Part shown: positions 44,234-52,452 of the stretch, piece after piece
Layout of the letters: every line of letters begins with the position of its first letter
Numbering within the stretch: the first letter of the stretch is position 1
Source of the DNA: Planctomycetes bacterium GWF2_41_51
GTDB lineage: Bacteria > Planctomycetota > Phycisphaerae > Sedimentisphaerales > UBA12454
NCBI GenBank assembly: GCA_001825665.1
Contig: MHXZ01000087.1
Span: 62,001 to 126,000, forward strand
Direction of reading: 5' to 3'
DNA length: 64,000 bases
The notes under the pieces: model-generated
The model's input: only the letters and a program-made list of their open reading frames with translations
Databases searched by the model: none
Told to the model about the DNA's origin: nothing
Position numbers and translations under genes: made by a program

Positions 44234-44803
44234 TTACTCTTCTTTATCGGAATCTATTAAACGATGTTCTATGATTTTAACCATTTTCGTAGATACTATT
44301 TCTGCACGGTTTGTAGGCAATCCCAAATCACACATTTTAGCAGTCATAGACTTCTGCACTTCAATCACAAATTGCTCATATCGGTTTTGCTCAACTGTTA
44401 CGGCAATGTTGTTAATTGTATCCAAAATTTCCTTAGTTTCCAACTGAGATATTTCTTCAATTTGTTTGACCATTGATTCGGGGTTGTCTTTAGATGAGAG
44501 CCAATTACAAATTGCTTTACCTGCATTCTTACCACACTCCTTACCAAATGCCTTAAAAAAAGCCTGTAGGAAAATCCCCATTACAACACCCGTGATAGCC
44601 CAAATGCCTGGCTCAACTGGAAAACCCTGAGTATCGCTATCTGGCAATGTACCACGCTGCAAAAATAACCCATAAGGTGCAAGTGTTTTGCCAACCGCTT
44701 CTCTGCACTCCTGTATTTTTACCATATCACATATCTCCATATTAAGATTTAGCCGTACCCATTGTTTCAATGGTTCACAAACATAATTTCCTTCTCGAAA
44801 CAT
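44234..44803 (-). CDS. Unknown 189-aa protein with a membrane helix
   Basis: I do not recognise this protein. A hydrophobic stretch 'GIWAITGVVMGIFLQAFF' (about 67-84) looks like one transmembrane or membrane-inserting helix. Helical segments follow ('MVKQIEEISQLETKEILDTI', then 'EQFVIEVQKSMTAKMCDL'), which may form a coiled coil. Membrane helix plus coiled coil, coupled to a larger helical partner, is a layout seen in membrane-acting effectors. ATGs at codons 22 and 27 are alternative starts. Confidence 0.5.
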   Translation of the reverse strand: MFREGNYVCEPLKQWVRLNLNMEICDMVKIQECREAVGKTLAPYGLFLQRGTLPDSDTQGFPVEPGIWAITGVVMGIFLQAFFKAFGKECGKNAGKAICNWLSSKDNPESMVKQIEEISQLETKEILDTINNIAVTVEQNRYEQFVIEVQKSMTAKMCDLGLPTNRAEIVSTKMVKIIEHRLIDSDKEE

Positions 44804-44903
44804 TTATAATGTAACAAAAGTTAATTACACTAACAATAAAATTTATTCTATTATCATTTCATAATTACAAGTAGAATTCAAACATAATTGCTAAACTATA
44901 GCT

Positions 44904-45308
44904 TTACTCATCGAACGGCCAAACCTTATTATTCCTGCTATAAAACCTATCAAGTCTGCCCTTAAGAATACTGCCAATCTGACCTGCAATATAAGCCGGC
45001 CAATCGCCTTTCAAAGAATCCTCCGTAAGAAATATGCCTTCAATACCTGAACTTTTATAAACATCCATTTTATGCTTAGTCTGCCTATCATATTCAGCAC
45101 TACCAGTGACACCAAAGTACTCCATTATAAGTCCATACTCCGGTAATTGGAAATCAGGGTACCAAATCTTGGTCTTGCCATCATCCACAACAGCCAATGG
45201 CGATTCATAATTGTAAAGAATATTCTCTTTTTCAAGAAACCTTGCTATCTGTCTTTCACCTTTACTTTTGAAATTCTGCCTTCCTTTTATGTAAAAATCA
45301 CCTTTCAT
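44904..45308 (-). CDS. Single-domain PD-(D/E)XK endonuclease-like protein
   Basis: The 134-aa protein has 'SKGERQIARFLEKENI', then 'NYESPLAV', and 'KIWYPDFQLPEYGLIMEYFG'. This is the pattern GE...(Y)E..L...PDF.L....IE(Y/F) of the nuclease domain found alone or fused to helicases. The Asp of PDF and the Glu of 'IMEYFG' are the metal ligands. The usual Lys after the last Glu is replaced by Phe, as in some active members. The gene is isolated on the - strand and has the TGTAACAT repeats upstream. It could act in defence or repair. Confidence 0.65.
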   Translation of the reverse strand: MKGDFYIKGRQNFKSKGERQIARFLEKENILYNYESPLAVVDDGKTKIWYPDFQLPEYGLIMEYFGVTGSAEYDRQTKHKMDVYKSSGIEGIFLTEDSLKGDWPAYIAGQIGSILKGRLDRFYSRNNKVWPFDE

Positions 45309-45541
45309 TCACTGTTAAAATAGATAAAGTATTTATAACTTTCGAATCCTTAAAAACGAAATAAGACGACGCTGACGATATCAAATCATGATGATAAACT
45401 CAGACCTTATAATAAGCGCTTACCGATGAAAACAAACCATAACTTACTATTCCAAACACCCAAATCCCAAAGATGTACCCCTTCCCTTGTCCCATTAGAG
45501 GCCATGTACAGTTGCCACAACGCCGAACCTCTAACATAACT

Positions 45542-45712
45542 ACGTTACATAATTACTTCCCTCCCCCCTTGGACCGTAACATGATTATTCATCAAAACGG
45601 TAACTCACAAGAACTAAAGGGGTTATGATTATTTTAGCTGTGTAACATGATTATTACAGAATTATGTTACAATCCAATACCTTTTTGTAACCTGAGTACA
45701 ATCATGTTACAT
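45542..45712. repeat. Clustered TGTAACATGATTATT-type repeats (direct and inverted)
   Basis: Copies are at 45576-45589 (GTAACATGATTATT), 45622-45635 (partial, GTTATGATTATTTT), 45641-45655 (TGTAACATGATTATT), 45658-45671 and 45700-45712 (both inverted, ending in ATGTTACA), with a further half site (ACGTTACATAATTA) at 45542. The other 200 bases of this 416-base gap (45309-45541) show nothing. The cluster precedes the nuclease gene at 45308. It may be an operator array for the tandem winged-helix protein, or iterons. Confidence 0.65.
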
Positions 45713-45724
45713 CATATTTTCTGC

Positions 45725-46306
45725 CTAATCCGCATTTTTGAATTTTAGTAAATTTAAACTTATACCCTGTAACTGCTTTCCTAACAATGTAAGCTCGTAT
45801 CTCAAATGAGCCTGCTTTCCTATTTTAACAGGCTTAATTATTTTCTTTTTGAGAAAAAGCCGAAGTATATCAGTGACGTTGTTGGCACTTATTCTCATGA
45901 CGGGATTTTGTTTTATAATTTTTCGTCTGATAGAACTTGGCTGCATTGGTTCAGTAAGGGCTTTAATAATCTCTGCCCGATGCGAGTAGCATATCCATCC
46001 ATAAAATTTCCAGTTCACTATGGGAAAATCAAATTTCAAAGCGGGTAAACCTTGCATTTTTAGAATTCTATTTTGGTATTGTCTGCCGTCTTCTGTGAAC
46101 CAATATAATCTGCTCCTTGTGGCATGTGGATTCAGACAAACGATTATCCGAGCTCGCAGAAGCTCTTGCAGGACATAGCTACAGCAATATTCTCGAAAAC
46201 CGGTGATAATAGATAATTGTTTTGCAGTCATGGGCTGTTTTAAAGAAATCATAATGGTTTTTCGTCGCTTTCCCTTGGTAAGCCAACTAAGTACACATTT
46301 TCGCAT
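45725..46306 (-). CDS. Tandem winged-helix DNA-binding regulator (paralogue A)
   Basis: This 193-aa protein has two wHTH domains (about 1-85 and 100-185) joined by 'YGWICYSHRAEIIKALTEPM'. The first helix region has 'LKQPMTAKQLSIITGF', with 'NPHATRSRLYWFTEDGR' as the wing. The second domain repeats the plan with 'SANNVTDILRLFLKKKII'. It is a clear paralogue of the protein at 52453: 'YGW.CYSHRA.II..LTEPMQ' and the 'SANNV' block are shared. Each domain could bind a half-site of the repeats at 45542, which lie directly downstream of this gene. Both paralogues probably regulate related modules. Confidence 0.72.
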   Translation of the reverse strand: MRKCVLSWLTKGKRRKTIMISLKQPMTAKQLSIITGFREYCCSYVLQELLRARIIVCLNPHATRSRLYWFTEDGRQYQNRILKMQGLPALKFDFPIVNWKFYGWICYSHRAEIIKALTEPMQPSSIRRKIIKQNPVMRISANNVTDILRLFLKKKIIKPVKIGKQAHLRYELTLLGKQLQGISLNLLKFKNAD

Positions 46307-46713
46307 TTCTCCCTGACAACCCCTTTCACTCTTTTTAAATACAAAAAATGCTTTGCCTTAATAATGTTTGAACTGATTTGCTCGGCAAAACTTTGGTTTC
46401 TAAGAACCTTAAAACACAATTGCGAAGAATTACCCAATGTCAAGATGGGCAAAATACGACAGTTTGAATATGCCAGAAGTGCCATATAGTTGCTACTTAT
46501 ATCACATTAATGTGTTCATTTTTTTCAACAAAAATTAAGTAAACTTTTTTATACATGCATCTTTAGAAATTTATCTTAGTTATAGCAAAAACCTTTTTTG
46601 AACTTTAAGTTGTACAATGAATGAGAAATTGGGTATAAGTTAAATCTTGTGTTTTTATCTTGCTCCGGAGGGTTTTGGGATGACTTTTAAAATTTTCATT
46701 AGGATGTGCTATA
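46307..46713. other. 407-base intergenic stretch between divergent genes
   Basis: This stretch holds the 5' sides of the winged-helix gene (-) and the membrane cassette (+). A frame at 46249-46485 (- strand) overlaps the winged-helix gene start and has no clear ribosome-binding site. 'CACATTAATGTG' (near 46503-46514) is a short palindrome that may be an operator. Otherwise nothing stands out. Confidence 0.5.
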
Positions 46714-47613
46714 ATGACAGAGCGAAATGCAGCAGAAATTTCTACAACAAAAAAATATGCTTTGAAAATTGGTTCTGTGGCAACACTTATTTTCTTGGCA
46801 ACAATTCTCATCCCTTATTGTTACGACCAAAGCAATCTTCGTGATTTTATTCAGGCAGAGAAAAAAGGGGGTCTTATTGTTAGAGAATTTTCTAGTCAAA
46901 TTTTTTCTCTTCACTTAGAAGAAACCAACGGTAAACTTGTAGATTCCAATTCACCAAGGGACTTTCTTAGGACATCAGAAGAGTTCTTAAAAGATAAATT
47001 ATTGGTTAGTAATGATTATATATCTCAGATGAATAAAGTTCGTGAATTAGTAACATTAAAATTGGTTATGTTTATTGCCGTATTATCTATTCTATTGTTT
47101 TTAGGTATAACACTAGTCGTAAACTTTATTAAAAAATTTTATATCCGTACTCCGTTAATCGGCTTCATATTTGTAGGTACACTTTTGAGTCTAAAATTAT
47201 TTGGTCTTCCACATACAAATTATAAATTTCATCTAATATTTGGAATTATATATGGCTCCTTGCTTTCGCTAAGTGATTTTCTTCTAACATTAGATCTGCA
47301 TTTATCAAATGATAGAGCCGAACCAGACGATAAAAATTGGGGAGGATACTTATCCTCACTACAATATAAACATAGATTTTGGACATCGGTCTTTAATATG
47401 TCTGTTGCCTCAGTGTTAACAGCACTATGTACATTAAGCTTTATTACTTTTGACGTATTCCAAAGAGTTTTTGGGGAAGGTTTTTCTACCAATCCATTAG
47501 TAGGTCTGTTGATTGCTGTCATCATCTCATTAGCAATGATTTTCGTAGGAGTATTTTATCCGATTCAAAAACATATAGCAAATATTGAAAAATCGATGAT
47601 AGGAAAACCTTAA
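46714..47613 (+). CDS. Unknown membrane protein, about six transmembrane helices
   Basis: This 299-aa protein has hydrophobic helices near 22-38, 115-135, 145-162, 170-188, 228-248 and 262-285. Between the first and second, a soluble loop ('NLRDFIQAEKKGG', 'FLRTSEEFLKDKLL') of about 75 residues is exposed. I do not recognise the family. It is the first of three + strand membrane-protein genes spaced closely to the DedA gene, so a shared envelope function is likely. Confidence 0.55.
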   Translation: MTERNAAEISTTKKYALKIGSVATLIFLATILIPYCYDQSNLRDFIQAEKKGGLIVREFSSQIFSLHLEETNGKLVDSNSPRDFLRTSEEFLKDKLLVSNDYISQMNKVRELVTLKLVMFIAVLSILLFLGITLVVNFIKKFYIRTPLIGFIFVGTLLSLKLFGLPHTNYKFHLIFGIIYGSLLSLSDFLLTLDLHLSNDRAEPDDKNWGGYLSSLQYKHRFWTSVFNMSVASVLTALCTLSFITFDVFQRVFGEGFSTNPLVGLLIAVIISLAMIFVGVFYPIQKHIANIEKSMIGKP

Positions 47614-47646
47614 TAGCTCACTAATATTGAATTAAGACAGGTACTT

Positions 47647-48258
47647 ATGCTTATGAAATCAATTAGCCAAAATAAAAAAATACTAAAACAAAAACGTCCA
47701 TTGGTATCACTAGGTATCTTTTCTCCTAGACATTGGTCGTCATTTAAGCCAAACGACAAAAATCAAATCAGTATTTATAAGGCATTACGACAAGCAGGGT
47801 TTAAAGAGACCATTTGGCAGTTTATATATCGTGGACAAATTGGTGGGCTTGTTTTACCCTTAAATGATGGAAGAGCTGAGTTACACGTGAGATTTTATAC
47901 AAATACAATTGAAGCTGAACTTGAAGTTGGTCGTAAATTTATCGGTCACTTCCTCCAGCCTCGTTTTCAAGCTGAATCAATTGTTTTGAGTAAAATAAAA
48001 AAATACCTTTCACAAGAGGATTTTGAAACAGCAACGACAATGTTTCGTGAAGATCGCTCTCAACCAGTTTTTCATGATTTTAGTAGCAACTTTGATTGTT
48101 CATTTATCTTTATTGCTGTATCAATTTCTTTGCTTTCATTAATACTCGTAATATTCAATATAATATCTATTTTTATTTCTGCTATTGCTAGTTTGTTTGT
48201 AATCTTACTCTATAAAACATTACCTGGCAAAAACACTATCAATCAACCGATCCAATAA
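47647..48258 (+). CDS. Unknown protein with C-terminal membrane helices
   Basis: The 203-aa product starts with a soluble beta-rich region of about 140 residues ('LVLPLNDGRAELHVRFYTN'). It ends with two hydrophobic helices (about 150-190, 'FIFIAVSISLLSLILVIF'). I do not recognise a family. It begins 33 bases after the previous gene and ends 6 bases before the DedA gene, so all three probably form one operon. Confidence 0.55.
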   Translation: MLMKSISQNKKILKQKRPLVSLGIFSPRHWSSFKPNDKNQISIYKALRQAGFKETIWQFIYRGQIGGLVLPLNDGRAELHVRFYTNTIEAELEVGRKFIGHFLQPRFQAESIVLSKIKKYLSQEDFETATTMFREDRSQPVFHDFSSNFDCSFIFIAVSISLLSLILVIFNIISIFISAIASLFVILLYKTLPGKNTINQPIQ

Positions 48259-48263
48259 ATCCA

Positions 48264-48896
48264 ATGCATGATTTTTTTCAAAAACTTATCATTTTGGGGC
48301 AATCATTGGGGTATCCTGGATTGGCAATCCTAATGTTTATAAATACTGCGTTAGGATTTCCACCGAGTGAACTTATATGTGTTGGATTCGGGGCTTTAGC
48401 TGCAAAACATCAAATCAATATTTATCTTGTTATAATTATTGCAACAATTTCAAATCTTTTGGGGACGTGTTGTTGGTACTATATAGCAAAACATAGTGGA
48501 AAAAATAAGATTGATATGCTATTTAGAAAAATTCATAGGAGTAGGTACAATAAATTAGCTTCACTTTTTGGATTTGGAAAAGATGCAATAGAAATTGTAT
48601 ATCGGGCATATAAAAATTCTGGAAAAAGTATTATATTATTTGGTAGGAATATTCCATTAATAAGGTCTGTTATTTCAATACCTGCTGGAGTAACTCAAAT
48701 GCCCCCGATGCAGTTTATTTTTTTATCCTTAATTGGCATAAAAATTTGGGTAATAATATGGTGTTTATTGGGTTATTATCTTGTTTGTGATCCGATTTCA
48801 ATAAGATTCTACTCTGTCCTTATAGGAGCCATAGTTATTATCATATTCATTAGCTTTAAATTAAGCACAAACAATAAATCATCTCGGTCTCCATAA
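48264..48896 (+). CDS. DedA/VTT-family membrane protein
   Basis: The 210-aa protein matches the DedA (VTT domain) plan. It has a re-entrant 'FINTALGFPPSELICVGFGA' with the conserved small residues and acidic Glu, then 'IATISNLLGTCCWYYIAKHS' and the signature 'FGRNIPLIRSVISIPAGV'. The length is typical. These proteins transport polyprenyl or glycerophospholipids, such as undecaprenyl-phosphate flipping by UptA/DedA. Here it may serve the neighbouring membrane cassette. Confidence 0.85.
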   Translation: MHDFFQKLIILGQSLGYPGLAILMFINTALGFPPSELICVGFGALAAKHQINIYLVIIIATISNLLGTCCWYYIAKHSGKNKIDMLFRKIHRSRYNKLASLFGFGKDAIEIVYRAYKNSGKSIILFGRNIPLIRSVISIPAGVTQMPPMQFIFLSLIGIKIWVIIWCLLGYYLVCDPISIRFYSVLIGAIVIIIFISFKLSTNNKSSRSP

Positions 48897-48962
48897 ATAT
48901 TCGTAATTGATAACAAGTATGGTACAAAAAGTTATTCTTTTCATTCCTGTCGAATGTGATAC

Positions 48963-49097
48963 TCATTTATCCGTAGTGATTTCCAATTTAGAAATCCTAT
49001 CCAACTCTCGTTGTTTAAAAATTTCCAATTCTTTAATCAATCGCTGGGTTTCAGGACTGAACTTACTGACATGGGTGTTTTTTGAATTGGTTTCCAT
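48963..49097 (-). CDS. Possible 44-aa coiled-coil protein
   Basis: On the - strand, METNSKNTHV starts a 44-residue frame rich in heptad-like hydrophobics ('QRLIKELEIFKQRELDRISK'). No strong ribosome-binding site is visible. It is more plausible than the overlapping + strand frame at 48907-49116, whose composition is not protein-like. Support is weak. Confidence 0.3.
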   Translation of the reverse strand: METNSKNTHVSKFSPETQRLIKELEIFKQRELDRISKLEITTDK

Positions 49098-49313
49098 TTT
49101 TTACAAAAATTTATGAAGTATGAGAATACAAACAGTAAAATTTATAAATGATAAACTGATTTATATTTGTAGATTAGATAAATGTTTTATGAGCAATAAG
49201 ACCAAAAACCTTACGCCCTAAAAACATGAACAGAACCGGTCATATCCTGCACAGGGCGTCGACCACTTTTGTTCGTGTAATTGGGTGGAAAACTTATAAA
49301 GGGTCTTATTCTC

Positions 49314-50459
49314 ATGATTTGCCTGATGGAATTTAAAGAACAATATGAAAAAGCAAAAAAGCATCTTCTTGCTGATGAGTTAATTTGTAAAGCTAATAGA
49401 GATCTTTTGAAAGAATTCTTTGTATTTGAAGAATGGAAATTGAAACGGCAGAATGGCTTAGCAACGCTGGATAATTCCTGTTATAAAACACTTTCAGGTT
49501 ATGTCTACAAATTGAAAAAAGTAAATGATTGGTTCAAGAATAAGCCATGGAAAGATTTGACAAAAGAGGACATACAGAAAGTTTATGATGACCTGGAAGA
49601 TGGGATCATAAAGAACCAAAGGGGACAAAAATATGGGGACACTGCTGGTTATTATAGTAAGATTTTTCGGGGTAAGCCTTTCAAACTTGCAGGAAAGTCA
49701 GAGATAGCTGAAAATGTTCTGGAATACCATACTTCAATGAGCAACAAAGAAGTACGATTTGTTACTGAAGAAGAATTCAGAAAATTGGTTAGTGTCGTAT
49801 CAAATCCTGCACATCTTGCCCTGTTATGGTTGCAGTGGGATATTGGAGAAAATATTAACACTTTATTAGCTTTGACAAAAAATAATATTATAAAGCAGAA
49901 GAACCCACATACAAACGAGAATGAATATATAGTTAATCTGCCAAAAGCAAAAATCAAAAGGAGCCGAATAACACGAAGTGAGCCAACATTATATCCCGAA
50001 ACAGTAAGGTATTTAGATATGGTTCTTAATGGCCTCAAAGATAATGATAAAATATTCACATTTGAACATCGGCAGGCATTAAAAGTTATTCAAAATGCTT
50101 GCAGAAAATCAGGAGCTAAATGCATGCCAATCGGTGATGCAATTCGATGGAAGGACCTACGATCAGGTATGGCCTGTCATTTGTTAAAATCCGGATGGAC
50201 AAGGGATGAAGTAAATGCTCGATTGGGTCATACACCCTCATCAAAATCACTTAATGCCTATATCAACTATCTTGCAATCGATAGACATGCCCCAAAGAAA
50301 AGGCTCTTAACAAGCAATTTGCAAGAAGTTCAGAATGAGCTTGAAGAAGCCAGAAGGCGAGAAAAATTACAGGCAGAGCGTATTGAAAGACAACAAGAAG
50401 AACTTAGAGCATTGCAAATGAAAGTGGATGAGGTTCTCAGGCTAAAAGGAATAGCTTGA
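49314..50459 (+). CDS. Tyrosine recombinase-like protein with degenerate catalytic residues
   Basis: From the ATG at 49314 (or 49326) the product is about 381 aa. The SAM-like core-binding half is present (about 1-130). In the catalytic half, the first Arg is not in its expected place ('WDIGENINTLLALT' where family members have G-L/M-R). The HxxR box is 'RWKDLRSGMA' (Lys where His is usual), while GH ('ARLGHTPSS') and the nucleophile region 'NAYINYLA' are kept. A Gln/Glu/Arg-rich coiled coil follows at the C-terminus. It may be an inactive relic or a regulator of recombination, possibly marking an internal junction of the island. Confidence 0.7.
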   Translation: MICLMEFKEQYEKAKKHLLADELICKANRDLLKEFFVFEEWKLKRQNGLATLDNSCYKTLSGYVYKLKKVNDWFKNKPWKDLTKEDIQKVYDDLEDGIIKNQRGQKYGDTAGYYSKIFRGKPFKLAGKSEIAENVLEYHTSMSNKEVRFVTEEEFRKLVSVVSNPAHLALLWLQWDIGENINTLLALTKNNIIKQKNPHTNENEYIVNLPKAKIKRSRITRSEPTLYPETVRYLDMVLNGLKDNDKIFTFEHRQALKVIQNACRKSGAKCMPIGDAIRWKDLRSGMACHLLKSGWTRDEVNARLGHTPSSKSLNAYINYLAIDRHAPKKRLLTSNLQEVQNELEEARRREKLQAERIERQQEELRALQMKVDEVLRLKGIA

Positions 50460-50499
50460 TCAGATTTGAAGTCTGAACAAATGAAAAAAGAAAAATAAT

Positions 50500-50685
50500 T
50501 TATGGAATCCTTCGGTCGATATGCGGGATATCTACATTGCTGTAGAAATCTGCTATACATGCTTCACAACAGAAATATTCTATCTCACCCAGAGGTACGA
50601 TTCCCCTTGGGCCTAAGACGGATTTTTCCACTGTGATTACATCGACGCCAAGTTCAAGTTTTTTTCTGCATTGACTGCACTCCAT
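50500..50685 (-). CDS. Small zinc-finger protein
   Basis: A 61-aa protein: 'MECSQCRKKLELG' and 'EYFCCEACIADF' make two Cys pairs, a likely zinc finger of the MYM/LIM-like small type. It is transcribed opposite to and directly beside the recombinase. The function is unknown. An AGGAGG lies about 13 bases upstream. Confidence 0.5.
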   Translation of the reverse strand: MECSQCRKKLELGVDVITVEKSVLGPRGIVPLGEIEYFCCEACIADFYSNVDIPHIDRRIP

Positions 50686-50909
50686 TTTTGAAAAACCTCC
50701 TGTTTATTTTGTTATTTCAGAATATCTGCTTTAAAATACATTGAACTTGTTTGTCATTATTTTGAAAACAGGTGAACACTGGTCAAATCCCTTACCTTAA
50801 AATACTGAATTTTCCCGATACGAATTTTTTTTCAAAAAAGCTATAATATAATTACAATGAAGTAGGGAATTTTCAGTAAATTTTCAATCAAACGCCAAGG
50901 AGATTCGAT

Positions 50910-51218
50910 ATGAATTTTTCTAAAGAAACTATGAATGCCTTATACGCATGGCTCGCACCAGAAACCGCCTATAAATGGCATCCCATCGATAATATTCAGT
51001 ACCATCTATTCATAGGACATGTCTGGCATGACTGTCGCGGCCTTTGGGATGAGCGTTTTGCAAGAGATATAATAAAAAATAAAGCAAAAGAGTTACATCC
51101 GGAATGGGCAGAAGATTTACTTGAAAAATTTGCAGAAGACCACAAAGCACTTGGAACTAAAATACTCGATTTTTTATGCAGCTTGAAAGAAAAGGGAATG
51201 CTAAACGAACTTATTTAG
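50910..51218 (+). CDS. Unknown 102-aa protein
   Basis: I do not recognise this protein. It is helical with a Trp/His-rich centre ('HPIDNIQYHLFIGHVWHDCR'). It has a good AAGGAG site upstream. The gene ends shortly before the next start and overlaps the longest reading frame of the DUF2569-like gene, so the two are probably one operon. Confidence 0.5.
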   Translation: MNFSKETMNALYAWLAPETAYKWHPIDNIQYHLFIGHVWHDCRGLWDERFARDIIKNKAKELHPEWAEDLLEKFAEDHKALGTKILDFLCSLKEKGMLNELI

Positions 51219-51244
51219 GTTTGATTATAAAAAGGAAAAGATTC

Positions 51245-51718
51245 ATGGCTGAACAACAAATAACAATTGCAGAATTAAATAATTTTCGCAGACCTGCACT
51301 TAAAATTAGAGGAATTGGCGGATGGCTCACTATTCCAGCAATCGGACTGGTCTGTGCTCCCATTATATCCACATTGCAATTCTTCGTAGGTATTAGCAAT
51401 ATACAAACGTTTATGCCTGAACTTACAAGTGATTTGCGTCTATGGTTTTCCGGAGTCATTGATATAGTCATGATAATCGCCGCTATCATTATAGCAGTTT
51501 TATTTTTTAAGCATCGCCGTAGCGCAATATCAGCATTCATTGGACTTATAATTGCTTCAATTTTTGCTAACCTTATTCAAGCTCTTATCAACGCATCTAT
51601 ATTTAAAGAAGTCACAATCGATTCCATTAATCCTGTGATTGCTGTATGCGTTTATGCAACGATTTGGATTCCATATTTTATGAAATCGAAACGAGTCAAA
51701 AATACGTTTACAGAATAA
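51245..51718 (+). CDS. DUF2569-like membrane protein
   Basis: The ATG at 51245 gives a 157-aa protein; upstream codons in frame belong to the previous gene. The signature 'GIGGWLTIPAIGLVCAPII' opens a four-helix membrane protein, as in DUF2569 (YdgK-type) proteins. Helices are near 18-40, 62-84, 90-112 and 125-143. The function of that family is unknown. Confidence 0.65.
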   Translation: MAEQQITIAELNNFRRPALKIRGIGGWLTIPAIGLVCAPIISTLQFFVGISNIQTFMPELTSDLRLWFSGVIDIVMIIAAIIIAVLFFKHRRSAISAFIGLIIASIFANLIQALINASIFKEVTIDSINPVIAVCVYATIWIPYFMKSKRVKNTFTE

Positions 51719-51783
51719 AAAGATTTTATCAGGTGCAATAAAATTATTGGTTTGTCACATCAAAATTAGATTGGTTTGAAATT

Positions 51784-52284
51784 ATGAATAATGAAACAAT
51801 TTACCATTTATTGGGTAAAATTTCTATTGCCTTTGCTTCACTTGAGCATGGAATGGTTTATCTTCTTGAGTATTTACTTACCAAAGAAGAATGCTCATTA
51901 GTTGCAGTTTATATATTGCACGGTATGTCAATCTCAAAGTTGATTGAGAAAGTTCGATTGATAGCAAAAATTCGATTACTGGAACACAAGGCGGTCTTTG
52001 CGAAACTTGAGGAAATCCTCGATAACATTGATGAATTTCGTGAACAGCGAAATTTGTTTATACACGGTAATTGGCATTTCAATGAAGAACCAGCCGATAA
52101 TGCCGATTCTGTTACGGTTGTTAACTACAAGCCTAAATTGGACAAGAAATCGGGGAAATGGGAATGCCTAAAATATGAACACTTAACTAAAACAGAGCTA
52201 AATCAATTATTTCAAGATGTTGCTACCGTTCTCAGTGATTTTAGGAAAATAGATACAAAAATTCGCCATGTAAAGTTTACCTGA
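51784..52284 (+). CDS. HEPN-like domain protein
   Basis: This 166-aa helical protein has 'EQRNLFIHGNWHF', that is R89-x4-H94, the Rx4-6H motif of HEPN ribonuclease and nucleotide-binding domains. Amphipathic helices before it ('IYHLLGKISIAFASLEHGMV') suit the HEPN four-helix bundle. HEPN proteins are common toxins or RNases in defence modules. No antitoxin-like MNT partner is seen beside it, so a stand-alone role or a partner elsewhere is possible. Confidence 0.6.
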   Translation: MNNETIYHLLGKISIAFASLEHGMVYLLEYLLTKEECSLVAVYILHGMSISKLIEKVRLIAKIRLLEHKAVFAKLEEILDNIDEFREQRNLFIHGNWHFNEEPADNADSVTVVNYKPKLDKKSGKWECLKYEHLTKTELNQLFQDVATVLSDFRKIDTKIRHVKFT

Positions 52285-52452
52285 AATATAATTCGCGAAT
52301 AATTTTGAGCTAATAACCTAAACAGAAGATATGTGTTGTCTGTGGTGAAAGTTCAGCATAAATTCGTATCTTAACCCAAATCCTAATCTGTTGTCACTTT
52401 TGCATAGTAAATCAGTTCATTTCTTAAAAAGCCTTATAACAGCGTTTTGCGT

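Noticed and set aside
45542-45712. CRISPR-like array
   Set aside because: The repeats are short (about 14 bases), occur in both orientations and have irregular gaps; there are no cas genes in the window.
46249-46485. A - strand 78-codon frame overlapping the winged-helix gene start
   Set aside because: No Shine-Dalgarno site, and its end lies inside a well-supported gene in another frame; no recognisable motif.
48907-49116. A + strand frame of 69 codons behind the DedA gene
   Set aside because: Composition is not protein-like, it has no ribosome-binding site, and a more plausible small coiled-coil frame lies on the opposite strand.
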